DNA from: Atopococcus tabaci DSM 17538
GTDB taxonomy: Bacteria; Bacillota; Bacilli; Lactobacillales; Carnobacteriaceae_A
NCBI RefSeq assembly: GCF_000429585.1
Contig: NZ_AUCD01000010.1
Location: forward strand, 1 to 43,345
Length of the DNA stretch: 43,345 nucleotides
Direction of reading: 5' to 3'
The notes below the pieces were generated by a model. The model was not told the DNA's origin and did not search any database. It saw nothing but the letters and a program-made list of their open reading frames with translations. Below are positions 17,401 through 23,557 of the stretch, piece by piece; position 1 is the first letter of the stretch; every line of letters begins with the position of its first letter. Position numbers and translations under genes: made by a program.

Positions 17401-18302
17401 AGGCTGAGATTGAAGAAACACTGTTGGCGCGTCAAGAGAGCACGACCGGAAACCAAAGCGGCGCCAACACCCAAGACGTCACTTTATTTGTGCCGGAGAA
17501 CCCGGAACAGTTGTCCCGCTTTGTCGACTTAAGGGATTTTGAAACCGGAGAGCCATATGAGCTGCCGGAACAAGGCGTATTGGCCACCCAAAAATTGATG
17601 GAGCTGTTTGATTTGTCTGTCGGCGATGAAGTCACCGTCAAAGATGCGGACAATGAGGAACGGAGCTTCAAGGTTGAAGGAATTGTAGAAAACTATTTGG
17701 GGCATACCCTTTATATGACCCCGGAAGTCTACGAACAAGCAGCCGGAACCGCACCGGAATTCAACACACAGTTGCTGACGTTTGGAGCGGAGTCGGTAGA
17801 CGAAGACGAGCTGGGAAATGTGTTGACCAGCGAACCGGCCGTTTCCGGAATCTCATTTGTCTCCAATGTGGAGCGGGGATTTCAAGACACGTTGGAGAGT
17901 CTGGATGTGGTGATGATTGTGCTGATTGTATCAGCCGCCGCACTGGCCTTTATCGTGTTGTACAATTTGACTAACATCAATGTTTCCGAACGGATTCGGG
18001 AATTGTCCACCATCAAAGTTCTTGGATTCTATGACAAAGAAGTCACCATGTACATCTACCGCGAAAACTTGGTGCTGACATTGATGGGTATCGGAGCCGG
18101 ATTGTTGCTGGGGCTGTTGCTGCACCAATTCGTCATCCAGACCGCTGAACAGGATATGATGATGTTCAGCCGTATCGTCAATCCAAGCAGCCACTTGTAT
18201 TCAGGATTGTTGACTTTTGCATTTTCTAGCATCGTCATGATTGTCATGCACTTCAAACTGAAGAAAGTCGACATGGTCGAAGCCTTGAAAACAACGGATT
18301 AA
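14496..18302 (+). CDS. FtsX-like ABC permease with very long extracytoplasmic coiled coil
   Basis: A 1268-residue membrane protein with a duplicated FtsX/MacB plan. TM1 is about residues 22-43, then there is an outside region and three TMs (about 745-765, 790-815, 830-850). A second half follows with one TM (about 910-930) and three TMs near the C-terminus (about 1130-1250). Residues about 245-705 form an almost unbroken Q/E/L/A-rich coiled coil. Much of it is built from roughly 38-43-residue modules, for example the two consecutive 38-residue copies near 15586-15813. The GTG start at 14496 has AAAGGAGGG upstream. It forms an operon with the ATPase. The coil could reach deep into the cell wall; a role in wall or surface processes is inference. 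Confidence 0.88.
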   Translation: MRKTAFWKDTFREIKNTKSRFLSIFAIILMGVAFFAGISATGPNMLETADTYFTEHRLMDSQVLSTMGLEEEDINLLENIPGASVQSHYTQDVMLDETGLVVKLVSYGGSESQQINQYEVIKGRLPEKPGEIALDAVQPLQSHYQIGDTIALETEDVSNDPSENLKTQEFEVVGFVSTPLYIQTGTRGNTTIGSGSLDGFGVIVEEDFDMEVKTEAYIVYDEAQSDSAYTDQYAGTMEEKTETLEEAVAHRPEERREAIRAEAQEQIDEGEKELEDARQQLAEGEQELQDARQQLDEGWQAYEKGRAEFEGQTQQAREEIEQGRQQLAEAQEELDQNRIQLEEGQQEIADQRAKLEVQKQQLQVAQEGIEQLTAAQSQLNAAQQEIDQRRAVLEEQRRQLLAAQEGLEQIQAAESQLDAAQERLDQGRAELEEQRIQVGGMTREDIEAGLAQIEQGLSELDERQPQLEQRRTELAESADEEAQQELAQVDAALELLEENRAELKSTFQQLAAAQDGWELFETAESELATAQEELDQQRRLLEGQRHQLEGVSQEDIESGLAQIEFGAVQLDAAQQELNQQQALLDDQREQLGGLDEAGLQNAWAQMEAGESQLASAEEEVAIGLQQLDTAQEEIDAGLQQLNEAEQRLEEESAAAEEELASARAELEQGEADYETGLAEFEGQRAEAEEEMARAEEELDDARSALDDIPLPEYFVFDRTTNAGYSEYEDNANRISAIARIFPVFFLLLAVLVSLTTMTRMVDEGRTNIGTMKALGYTSSEIMVKYMTYALLASVLGSGIGLLIGYYMFPIVIFNAFGTLYNMPSIEINHYWIYTIISLIGAVLATGGATWWSVRSTLKSNAAALLRPKAPKKGKRILLERMPFIWKRFSFNQKVSARNLFRYKGRMLMTVIGVAGCTALILTGFGLSDSISDVAGLQFGKINQYDAVVALNGDADEEEKEAYGEAIADQAEIEETLLARQESTTGNQSGANTQDVTLFVPENPEQLSRFVDLRDFETGEPYELPEQGVLATQKLMELFDLSVGDEVTVKDADNEERSFKVEGIVENYLGHTLYMTPEVYEQAAGTAPEFNTQLLTFGAESVDEDELGNVLTSEPAVSGISFVSNVERGFQDTLESLDVVMIVLIVSAAALAFIVLYNLTNINVSERIRELSTIKVLGFYDKEVTMYIYRENLVLTLMGIGAGLLLGLLLHQFVIQTAEQDMMMFSRIVNPSSHLYSGLLTFAFSSIVMIVMHFKLKKVDMVEALKTTD

Positions 18303-18316
18303 TTTAATGAAGAAAT

Positions 18317-18348
18317 AGAGGCCTGGAGAAATCCCGGTCTCTTTTTTT
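18317..18348 (+). terminator. terminator of the ABC operon
   Basis: A stem of 18317-18326 with 18333-18342 is followed by a seven-T run. Confidence 0.75.
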
Positions 18349-18371
18349 GTGCAAGGAAGTTTTTGAATGTG

Positions 18372-18400
18372 TTGAACAAACGCGGTGTTTTCAGTAAAAT
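18372..18400 (+). promoter_or_regulatory. sigma-A promoter of the DUF7916-like gene
   Basis: TTGAAC (18372-18377) and TAAAAT (18395-18400) are exactly 17 bases apart. This is one of the best promoters in the window. Confidence 0.75.
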
Positions 18401-18405
18401 GAAAT

Positions 18406-18419
18406 TGTTAGCGGTTTCT
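18406..18419. promoter_or_regulatory. probable cre site (CcpA binding)
   Basis: TGTTAGCGGTTTCT matches 12 of 14 positions of the catabolite-responsive element consensus. It lies directly after the -10, where the transcript should start, a position typical for carbon-catabolite repression. A partly overlapping palindrome, GTTAG...CTAAC, spans 18407-18422. Confidence 0.55.
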
Positions 18420-18442
18420 AACATGGAAAGGGAGAGATGGCA

Positions 18443-19336
18443 ATGGTCAAACGATTGTTGAATTGTTTTGCAAGTGATTTTGAACAAATGACTGCGGAAG
18501 AATTGAAAGCCTCCATCGCAGCCAGTGAAGGAAGAACCGTTCTGTCTGAAAATGTCTGCGGCGGCACCGTGGCCGGAGACGTCACCAACAGTGAAGTCGC
18601 CCGCGCATTCGGAGCGGATTTGATTTTGTTGAACGGGTTGGATGTGTACCAGCCGTTCATCGCGGGACTGCCCGAAACAGAAGAACCCATCAAAACATTG
18701 AAAAAAATGGTTGGAAGACCCGTGGGGGTAAACTTGGAGCCGGTCGATACCGATGCGGAGATGGCAGAAGACGTATTGGAAATCGCGGAAGGACGCAAAT
18801 GCACAGAAGATACCTTGAAAAAGGCGAATGAACTGGGATTTGATTTCATCTGCTTGACCGGGAATCCGGGAACAGGCGTCACCAACAAAGAAATCCAAAC
18901 CGCGGTGGGATTGGCCAAGCAGCACTTCAACGGGTTGATCATCGCCGGGAAGATGCACGGCGCAGGGGTAAAAGAACCGGTGGTGGATTTGGAAGCCATC
19001 GAAGTGTTCCTCAATCAAGGGGCGGACATCATCCTGCTGCCGGCAGCAGGAACGGTTCCGGGACTTTCGCAAAGAGAAGTCGCTGAGGCCGTCAAGCTGA
19101 TCAAACAACACGGCGCTCTTTCACTTTCCGCCATTGGGACGAGTCAAGAGAGTGCAGACCCTGCGACCATCCGGGACATCGCTTTGATGAACAAGATGGC
19201 CGGAGTGGACATTCAACATATCGGAGACGCCGGCTACGGCGGTGTGGCTCCTTATACAAACATTTTGGAATTATCTCGTGCCATCCGGGGCGACCGGCAC
19301 ACCATCCATATGATTGCCGGCTCCAATTGGAGATGA
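18443..19336 (+). CDS. DUF7916-like TIM-barrel protein of unknown function
   Basis: A 297-residue soluble protein whose regularly spaced strands and Gly-rich loops (FICLTGNPGTG, IIAGKMHGAG, DIILLPAAGTVPG, IQHIGDAGYGG) are typical of a TIM barrel, probably with phosphate-binding loops near the C-terminal strands. It resembles proteins often annotated as haloacid dehalogenase-like or DUF7916; I cannot assign a reaction. ATG 18443 fits the AAGGGAGA ribosome binding site best; ATG 18437 is too close to it. A strong promoter with a cre-like site upstream suggests that good carbon sources repress it, so a catabolic role in sugar or phosphosugar metabolism is possible (inference). Confidence 0.7.
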   Translation: MVKRLLNCFASDFEQMTAEELKASIAASEGRTVLSENVCGGTVAGDVTNSEVARAFGADLILLNGLDVYQPFIAGLPETEEPIKTLKKMVGRPVGVNLEPVDTDAEMAEDVLEIAEGRKCTEDTLKKANELGFDFICLTGNPGTGVTNKEIQTAVGLAKQHFNGLIIAGKMHGAGVKEPVVDLEAIEVFLNQGADIILLPAAGTVPGLSQREVAEAVKLIKQHGALSLSAIGTSQESADPATIRDIALMNKMAGVDIQHIGDAGYGGVAPYTNILELSRAIRGDRHTIHMIAGSNWR

Positions 19337-19442
19337 AAAACATAGGCCTTTTTCTGCCTATTTGCACGGTACATGATATACTTAAGATGAATAAAGAGTC
19401 TGGTGGACTCACTGATGCGGAGTTATATTAGGAGGGGTTTTT

Positions 19443-20093
19443 GTGGACGTAGAACAATATATGACAGCAGATGTGATTACGGTGACGGAAGACACGTTGG
19501 TTGTGGATGCACTCAATCTTATGGAGCAGCATGATTTCCATCGCCTGCCGGTTGTGCGTGACGGGAAACTTGTAGGCCTGCTCACAGAGCGGGTTGTATT
19601 GGATCATTCATCCAATCTGGCTACAGGAAGAGACATTCACGAAATCAACTACTTGTTGACCAAGACCCGGGTATCCCAAATCATGAAGAAGAACGTTCCC
19701 ACCATTAAGAAGAACGTGTTGCTGGAAGAAGCCGCACGCATCATGCGTGACGACAACTTGCACGTGCTCCCGGTCGTGGACGATGAAAACCATGTGGTGG
19801 GGATCATCACTTACAAGGATATTTTCAAAGCGTTCATTGATATGACAGGATACAATGATCCGGGAAGCCGTCTCGTGCTGGAAATCCCGGAAGACCATCC
19901 AGGCATCTTGGAAGACATCACAAACATTTTGGCGGAAGCCAACATCAGCATCACCCACATCTTTGTCAACCGCAAAGGACAATTCTCAGAGATCACGCTG
20001 CAAGTAGACAAAGAGTCCGTGGAAGAAGTAGCCGAGCTGCTACGCTACCAAGGGTACACGGTGTTGAGAGCACAGACCAATCCAAATCAATAA
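19443..20093 (+). CDS. CBS-pair and ACT domain protein (AcuB-like)
   Basis: A 216-residue cytoplasmic protein: two CBS motifs (about 1-60 and 75-135, each starting with a VEQYMTADV or VSQIMKKNV pattern) that bind adenine nucleotides, then an ACT domain (about 140-212, PEDHPGILEDITNILAE) that usually senses a small metabolite. The architecture is that of AcuB, linked to acetoin use in Bacillus, but no acu partner genes lie nearby, so the name is not transferred. The GTG start at 19443 follows AGGAGGGG. A strong terminator follows. It may report energy state to an unknown partner. Confidence 0.85.
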   Translation: MDVEQYMTADVITVTEDTLVVDALNLMEQHDFHRLPVVRDGKLVGLLTERVVLDHSSNLATGRDIHEINYLLTKTRVSQIMKKNVPTIKKNVLLEEAARIMRDDNLHVLPVVDDENHVVGIITYKDIFKAFIDMTGYNDPGSRLVLEIPEDHPGILEDITNILAEANISITHIFVNRKGQFSEITLQVDKESVEEVAELLRYQGYTVLRAQTNPNQ

Positions 20094-20094
20094 G

Positions 20095-20147
20095 AAGAGA
20101 ACCGCAGAAGAATCCGGTCAGCTGGATTCCTTTGCGGTTCTTCTTGT
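20095..20147 (+). terminator. terminator of the CBS-ACT gene
   Basis: A long hairpin with arms of about 17 bases (20099-20115 with 20124-20140) is followed by TTCTTGTTCT. Confidence 0.85.
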
Positions 20148-20154
20148 TCTAAGG

Positions 20155-20280
20155 ACGCATCAAGCGAATAAATCCGTGAACCGGCGGAGTAAGTGCCTCG
20201 AGACGGCCTCTCGAGTGAAATAAAACCGAACGGTCGGAAATAAGTGCCTTGAAACAGCTCCTCAAGAGAAATAATTGCAT
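20155..20280. repeat. intergenic tandem repeat, 51-bp period (about 2.4 units)
   Basis: Homologous points recur exactly 51 bases apart: TCAAG/TCGAG/TCAAG at 20160, 20211 and 20262, and AAGTGCC at 20191 and 20242. Each unit contains a hairpin with arms CTCGA/TCGAG in one copy and CTTGA/TCAAG in the next, so both arms changed together. A second small CCG...CGG hairpin follows, with AAATAA between. The array sits between two terminators of convergent genes. Confidence 0.8.
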
Positions 20281-20288
20281 CGAAAAGG

Positions 20289-20336
20289 AAAAAACAGCTG
20301 CCCGGAGAAGTCCCTCTCCGGTGCAGCTGTTTTTTA
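20289..20336 (-). terminator. terminator of the oxidoreductase gene
   Basis: A stem of ACAGCTG and CCGGAGA with their complements (arms within 20294-20308 and 20315-20330) has a run of As on the plus strand that gives Ts on the minus transcript. It overlaps the gene's stop codon region. Confidence 0.85.
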
Positions 20337-21305
20337 CTCGTCCAAACTCAAATCCATTCCCCATTCTTTTGAAAGAGTATCCATGATTTGCGTCACATCT
20401 TTCGTCAAATGGAAGAAGGTCTCGTCTTTGCCGGTTAAAATGGTGCGGGTAAAGGCTTGGATTTCATAATTCAGCCCCTCGCTGGTGCTGCCTTCTGAAA
20501 TGGTTTCGGTGGAACCGTCCGGACGGGTGAGAATGGCCTGAGACGCCCGCGGGTAATCATTCACCGTGATGTATCCTTCTTCCCCTACAATCAAGCCCAT
20601 CTTCGGCATCTTACTGCGGAACGCCATCGAAACCGTTCCAATCTCATCGTCTTTGTTTTTCAAAAGTACGCTGGACTGTTCATCGACGCCGGTAGGGTAC
20701 AGGTTCGCAACCGTCTTGATGTTGTGCGGTTGGCTGCTCAAAAAGTATCGGACAAAAGACAAAGCATAGACACCGACATCCAACAGTGCACCACCGCCCA
20801 GCTCTTTGCTGAAGAAACGGTTGGATGGATCGGGATCTTTGAGGCTGCCAAACAAGGCATGCACCATCTTCACTTTCCCCAGAGTGCCGTCTTCAATCAA
20901 CTGCTTCAACTTTTTGTACAGCGGCATATGGTAAATCGTCATCGCTTCCGCCAACAACACGTTGTTCTCCTCCGCCAGAGCGACGGCCTCGTCCAACTCT
21001 TTCTGGTTGACGAACATGGCTTTTTCACAGAAGACGTGTTTGCCGGCTTCCAAGGCACGTTTAATTACGGATATGTGGTGAGTGTTGGGAGTGGCGATGT
21101 ACACCGCGTCCACATCCGGATCGTGGATCAGCGCGCCATAATTTCCGTATGCTTTCGGGATATTGTATTTCTTGGTAAACTCTTGCGCTTTTTGCAGAGA
21201 GCGGGAAGCGGCAGCAATCAGTTCTGCGTTTTCCGCTTCAAAAACGGACGCGAACGAGTTTGCGATACTGCCCAATCCGATGATACCCCATCTGACTTTT
21301 TCCAT
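20334..21305 (-). CDS. Gfo/Idh/MocA family NAD(P)-dependent oxidoreductase
   Basis: A 323-residue cytoplasmic dehydrogenase with an N-terminal Rossmann domain (WGIIGLGSIANSFA, residues 6-19) and the C-terminal alpha/beta fold of the family. The usual EKP motif reads CEKAMF here, a variant common in the dihydrodiol-dehydrogenase-like branch. The sugar-binding side contains GGGALLDVGVYAL, with the conserved D.G.Y. Substrate is probably a sugar, inositol or similar polyol; not predictable further. It is a single-gene minus-strand unit, divergent from the HTH-like gene. Confidence 0.85.
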   Translation of the reverse strand: MEKVRWGIIGLGSIANSFASVFEAENAELIAAASRSLQKAQEFTKKYNIPKAYGNYGALIHDPDVDAVYIATPNTHHISVIKRALEAGKHVFCEKAMFVNQKELDEAVALAEENNVLLAEAMTIYHMPLYKKLKQLIEDGTLGKVKMVHALFGSLKDPDPSNRFFSKELGGGALLDVGVYALSFVRYFLSSQPHNIKTVANLYPTGVDEQSSVLLKNKDDEIGTVSMAFRSKMPKMGLIVGEEGYITVNDYPRASQAILTRPDGSTETISEGSTSEGLNYEIQAFTRTILTGKDETFFHLTKDVTQIMDTLSKEWGMDLSLDE

Positions 21306-21439
21306 ATTGTTTTCGCCTCTTTTCTTGAATTCGTTGCACTTTCATTGTAGCAAAAAACATAAAAAAAAGCATTTTGCTTTCTCTGATACACGTAGTGGGT
21401 GTAAGATAAAGGTGAAAAAACAAAGGGAGGGAAGACACC

Positions 21440-21970
21440 ATGAATGATGCGCTGGTCCAACTTGTTGTTCATGCCGTTAAAGAACAGTACATTTCAGAAA
21501 AATCTTTTTACGCCACTCAACTTGGAATCACCCCGCAAAGTTGGGATCGTTGGAAAAAAGGGGAACAAGGGCTTAAACCCCATAATTGGCTGAAATTGAT
21601 GACGTTGTTTTCAGATTATGAAGCAATGATGGTGATGAAAGTCAGCCGAAACGCGGAAATCATTCAAGATGTCCAATTGAATCCTGTGGCGGAATTCATG
21701 AACATGAAATTGCATGTTGCGCGGAAATGGATCAACAGCGGCTTGGCTCAAGTGGAAATGTTCCAGGAGAAAGAGCAGGAGGACGGGGAGCCGAGAAGAA
21801 TCCCGGCCACCATCCTGCGTGTGGAATTAAGTTACGATTTTTGGAGCTACAAAGACCGCATCGACTTTCGTTTTCCAGGCGTCAAAAGAAAAGAGTTGGA
21901 TATGGAAAAACAAGAGCTGCTGGAATGGCTGGAAGAAGAAGTTCAGTCCAACATGGCGACACATAATTAA
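21440..21970 (+). CDS. uncharacterised HTH-like protein
   Basis: A 176-residue soluble protein not assigned to a family. Residues 12-45 (EKSFYATQLGITPQSWDRW) look like a helix-turn-helix of the Cro/C1 type. A second helix-rich block (AEFMNMKLHVARKWINSG) around residues 80-105 could be another DNA-binding motif, followed by an acidic, charged C-terminus (LLEWLEEEVQ). It starts after GGGAGGG and ends before a terminator. The divergent oxidoreductase gene starts 134 bases away, so it may regulate that gene, but this is inference only. Confidence 0.7.
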   Translation: MNDALVQLVVHAVKEQYISEKSFYATQLGITPQSWDRWKKGEQGLKPHNWLKLMTLFSDYEAMMVMKVSRNAEIIQDVQLNPVAEFMNMKLHVARKWINSGLAQVEMFQEKEQEDGEPRRIPATILRVELSYDFWSYKDRIDFRFPGVKRKELDMEKQELLEWLEEEVQSNMATHN

Positions 21971-21980
21971 ATCATTCACC

Positions 21981-22007
21981 AAAGAAGCCGCGAGCAGCGG
22001 TTTCTTT
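21981..22007 (+). terminator. terminator of the HTH-like gene
   Basis: AAAGAAGCCGC (21981-21991) pairs with GCGGTTTCTTT (21997-22007). Confidence 0.65.
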
Positions 22008-22035
22008 CTATGTAAGTACAAAACTGGAGGAATGC

Positions 22036-22699
22036 ATGATGTATATGAGTATTGCGTTGAAAATGATTGTAGGAGCTGTCGGCTTGTTGTTCATTGTGCG
22101 GCTGATTGGGAAAAAGGCCATCTCGGAGCTCACACCGTTTGATTTATGTGTTGGTTCTCAGCGGCCTGTTGGAAGGGTCTATCTTCCATGAACCGGTGAC
22201 CGTTTTTCACTTGTTGTTTGCGTTGGTCTTATGGGCAGTGATTGTATACGGCATTGAAGTGGTGTTGAAAAAGACCCAGAAAGTCACTAAAGTGGTTCAA
22301 GGCGAACCGGCTGTGTTGATCAGTGAGGGCAAGGTGAATATGGAAGAATTGGACAAAAACCACATTGATTTGGAGCAGCTGCGGGCGCTTTTGCGAAAGC
22401 ACGGCTGTTACTCACTGAAGGATGCTTATTACGCCATCTTGGAGATTGATGGCGGGTTGAGCGTCATCACCAAATCAGAAAAACAAGTGCCGTCCGTGTT
22501 GTTGGTGGATGAAGGACGCATCGACTTTGACACATTGAGTTCGTTGGATAAAAACGAAGCGTGGTTGCGGAGTGAATTGGAAAAACTTGGCTACTGGGAC
22601 GTCGAAAACATTGTGTACTGCGAATGGAAACCCGGAGAAGAATTGCATGTCTTCACCTATGACGACACCACAACGAGTGAGCAGAAATTGGATGGCTGA
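22036..22699 (+). pseudogene. DUF421 (YetF-like) membrane protein, frameshifted
   Basis: Frame 1 from ATG 22036 (GGAGG upstream) encodes the DUF421 start (MMYMSIALKMIVGAVGLLF, then RLIGKKAISELTPFD) and then stops at 22189-22191. Another frame from about 22145 continues the family with IYVLVLSGLLEGS, a further TM and the soluble DUF421 domain to 22699. The join needs a net change of one base removed or two added near 22141-22147. Intact proteins are about 215-230 residues with three TMs and a cytoplasmic domain; their function is poorly known. It may be a true pseudogene or a sequencing error. Confidence 0.8.
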
Positions 22700-22757
22700 G
22701 TCGGCTGTTGCCGCAACGGGTTTTATTGCTGGTCTTCTCGTTTTTGAAGGAAGTGTA

Positions 22758-22766
22758 TGGTAAAAT
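22758..22766 (+). promoter_or_regulatory. extended -10 promoter for the glucosaminidase/PBP pair
   Basis: TGGTAAAAT is an extended -10 element about 115 bases before the GTG start of the glucosaminidase gene; the -35 is weak. Confidence 0.4.
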
Positions 22767-22880
22767 TGGATGAAACAAATGGTCGGCGTTTTGTTGTGCG
22801 GAGTGCTGTGCTGGTGTGCAGGAAATCCAGAGAAGCACTTGGTGTACATTCTTTATTTTTTGGGAGAAAGGAGTCGTCTC

Positions 22881-23504
22881 GTGCCTCTAACATACAAAAA
22901 GAAGCTGTTCGCGTCCCGGCGTTGGAATGGATGGTTGAGCCGGTTGGTGGGCGGCGTGTTTCTATCATTGATGGTGTTTTTTTCAGCCCTGATTTTTTTG
23001 GGCGAGCGTACCGAGAGGATGGTGCCTATGATGCGGAACGAACAAGCTTTTATTGAACAAATTTCAGGATATGCGCAGACCCTTCACAAAGAGTATGGCG
23101 TCCTGCCAAGCATCAGCATCTCTCAAGCCATTGTGGAATCCAATTGGGGAAAAAGTGGCTTGGCCCAAACCAATCACAACCTCTACGGCATCAAAGGCGA
23201 GTCAGGACAATCGCTGTTTGCCACAAAAGAATTTTATGACAATGAGTGGGTGGAAATCGATGCTTCCTTCCGAAGCTACAACAGTTGGGAAGAATCCATG
23301 GAAGACCACGCGAAACTTTTGGCGCATGGGCCGGCTTGGAATGCCCAACATTATGCAGAAGTGATCGCAGCGGATAATTATGCCGAAGCCGCGCGTGCAT
23401 TGCAGCGTGCAGGCTATGCGACCGACCCGGATTATGCGGAAAAACTGATCCGAGTGATTGAACAATACCGCTTGTACGAATATGACTTATCAGTTGAAAG
23501 ATAA
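22881..23504 (+). CDS. glycoside hydrolase family 73 glucosaminidase, membrane-anchored
   Basis: A 207-residue enzyme that should cut the glycan strands of peptidoglycan. An N-terminal signal anchor (about residues 18-42, after basic KKKLFASRR) holds it at the membrane. The GH73 domain (about 50-205) shows the catalytic Glu86 in QAIVESNWGKSGLA and the conserved NLYGIKG and FRSYNSWEESMEDH blocks, as in FlgJ, LytG and AcmA catalytic domains. No LysM or SH3 wall-binding repeats follow. The GTG at 22881 has AAAGGAG at proper spacing; the earlier ATG at 22770 lacks one. The PBP gene follows by 53 bases, so synthesis and cutting enzymes seem coupled. Confidence 0.88.
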   Translation: MPLTYKKKLFASRRWNGWLSRLVGGVFLSLMVFFSALIFLGERTERMVPMMRNEQAFIEQISGYAQTLHKEYGVLPSISISQAIVESNWGKSGLAQTNHNLYGIKGESGQSLFATKEFYDNEWVEIDASFRSYNSWEESMEDHAKLLAHGPAWNAQHYAEVIAADNYAEAARALQRAGYATDPDYAEKLIRVIEQYRLYEYDLSVER

Positions 23505-23557
23505 AAACAATATTGTGCTGTCTTATTGGAGCAGCCAATCAGATGGAGGATACGCGT

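Noticed and set aside
16203-17474. Long minus-strand open frame opposite the coiled-coil permease
   Set aside because: It is an antisense shadow of a repetitive, Q/E-rich gene; no ribosome binding site and low-complexity F/Q/R product.
22770-22880. N-terminal extension of the glucosaminidase from ATG 22770
   Set aside because: There is no ribosome binding site before it; the extra Cys-rich residues are unlike GH73 proteins, and GTG 22881 has AAAGGAG in place.
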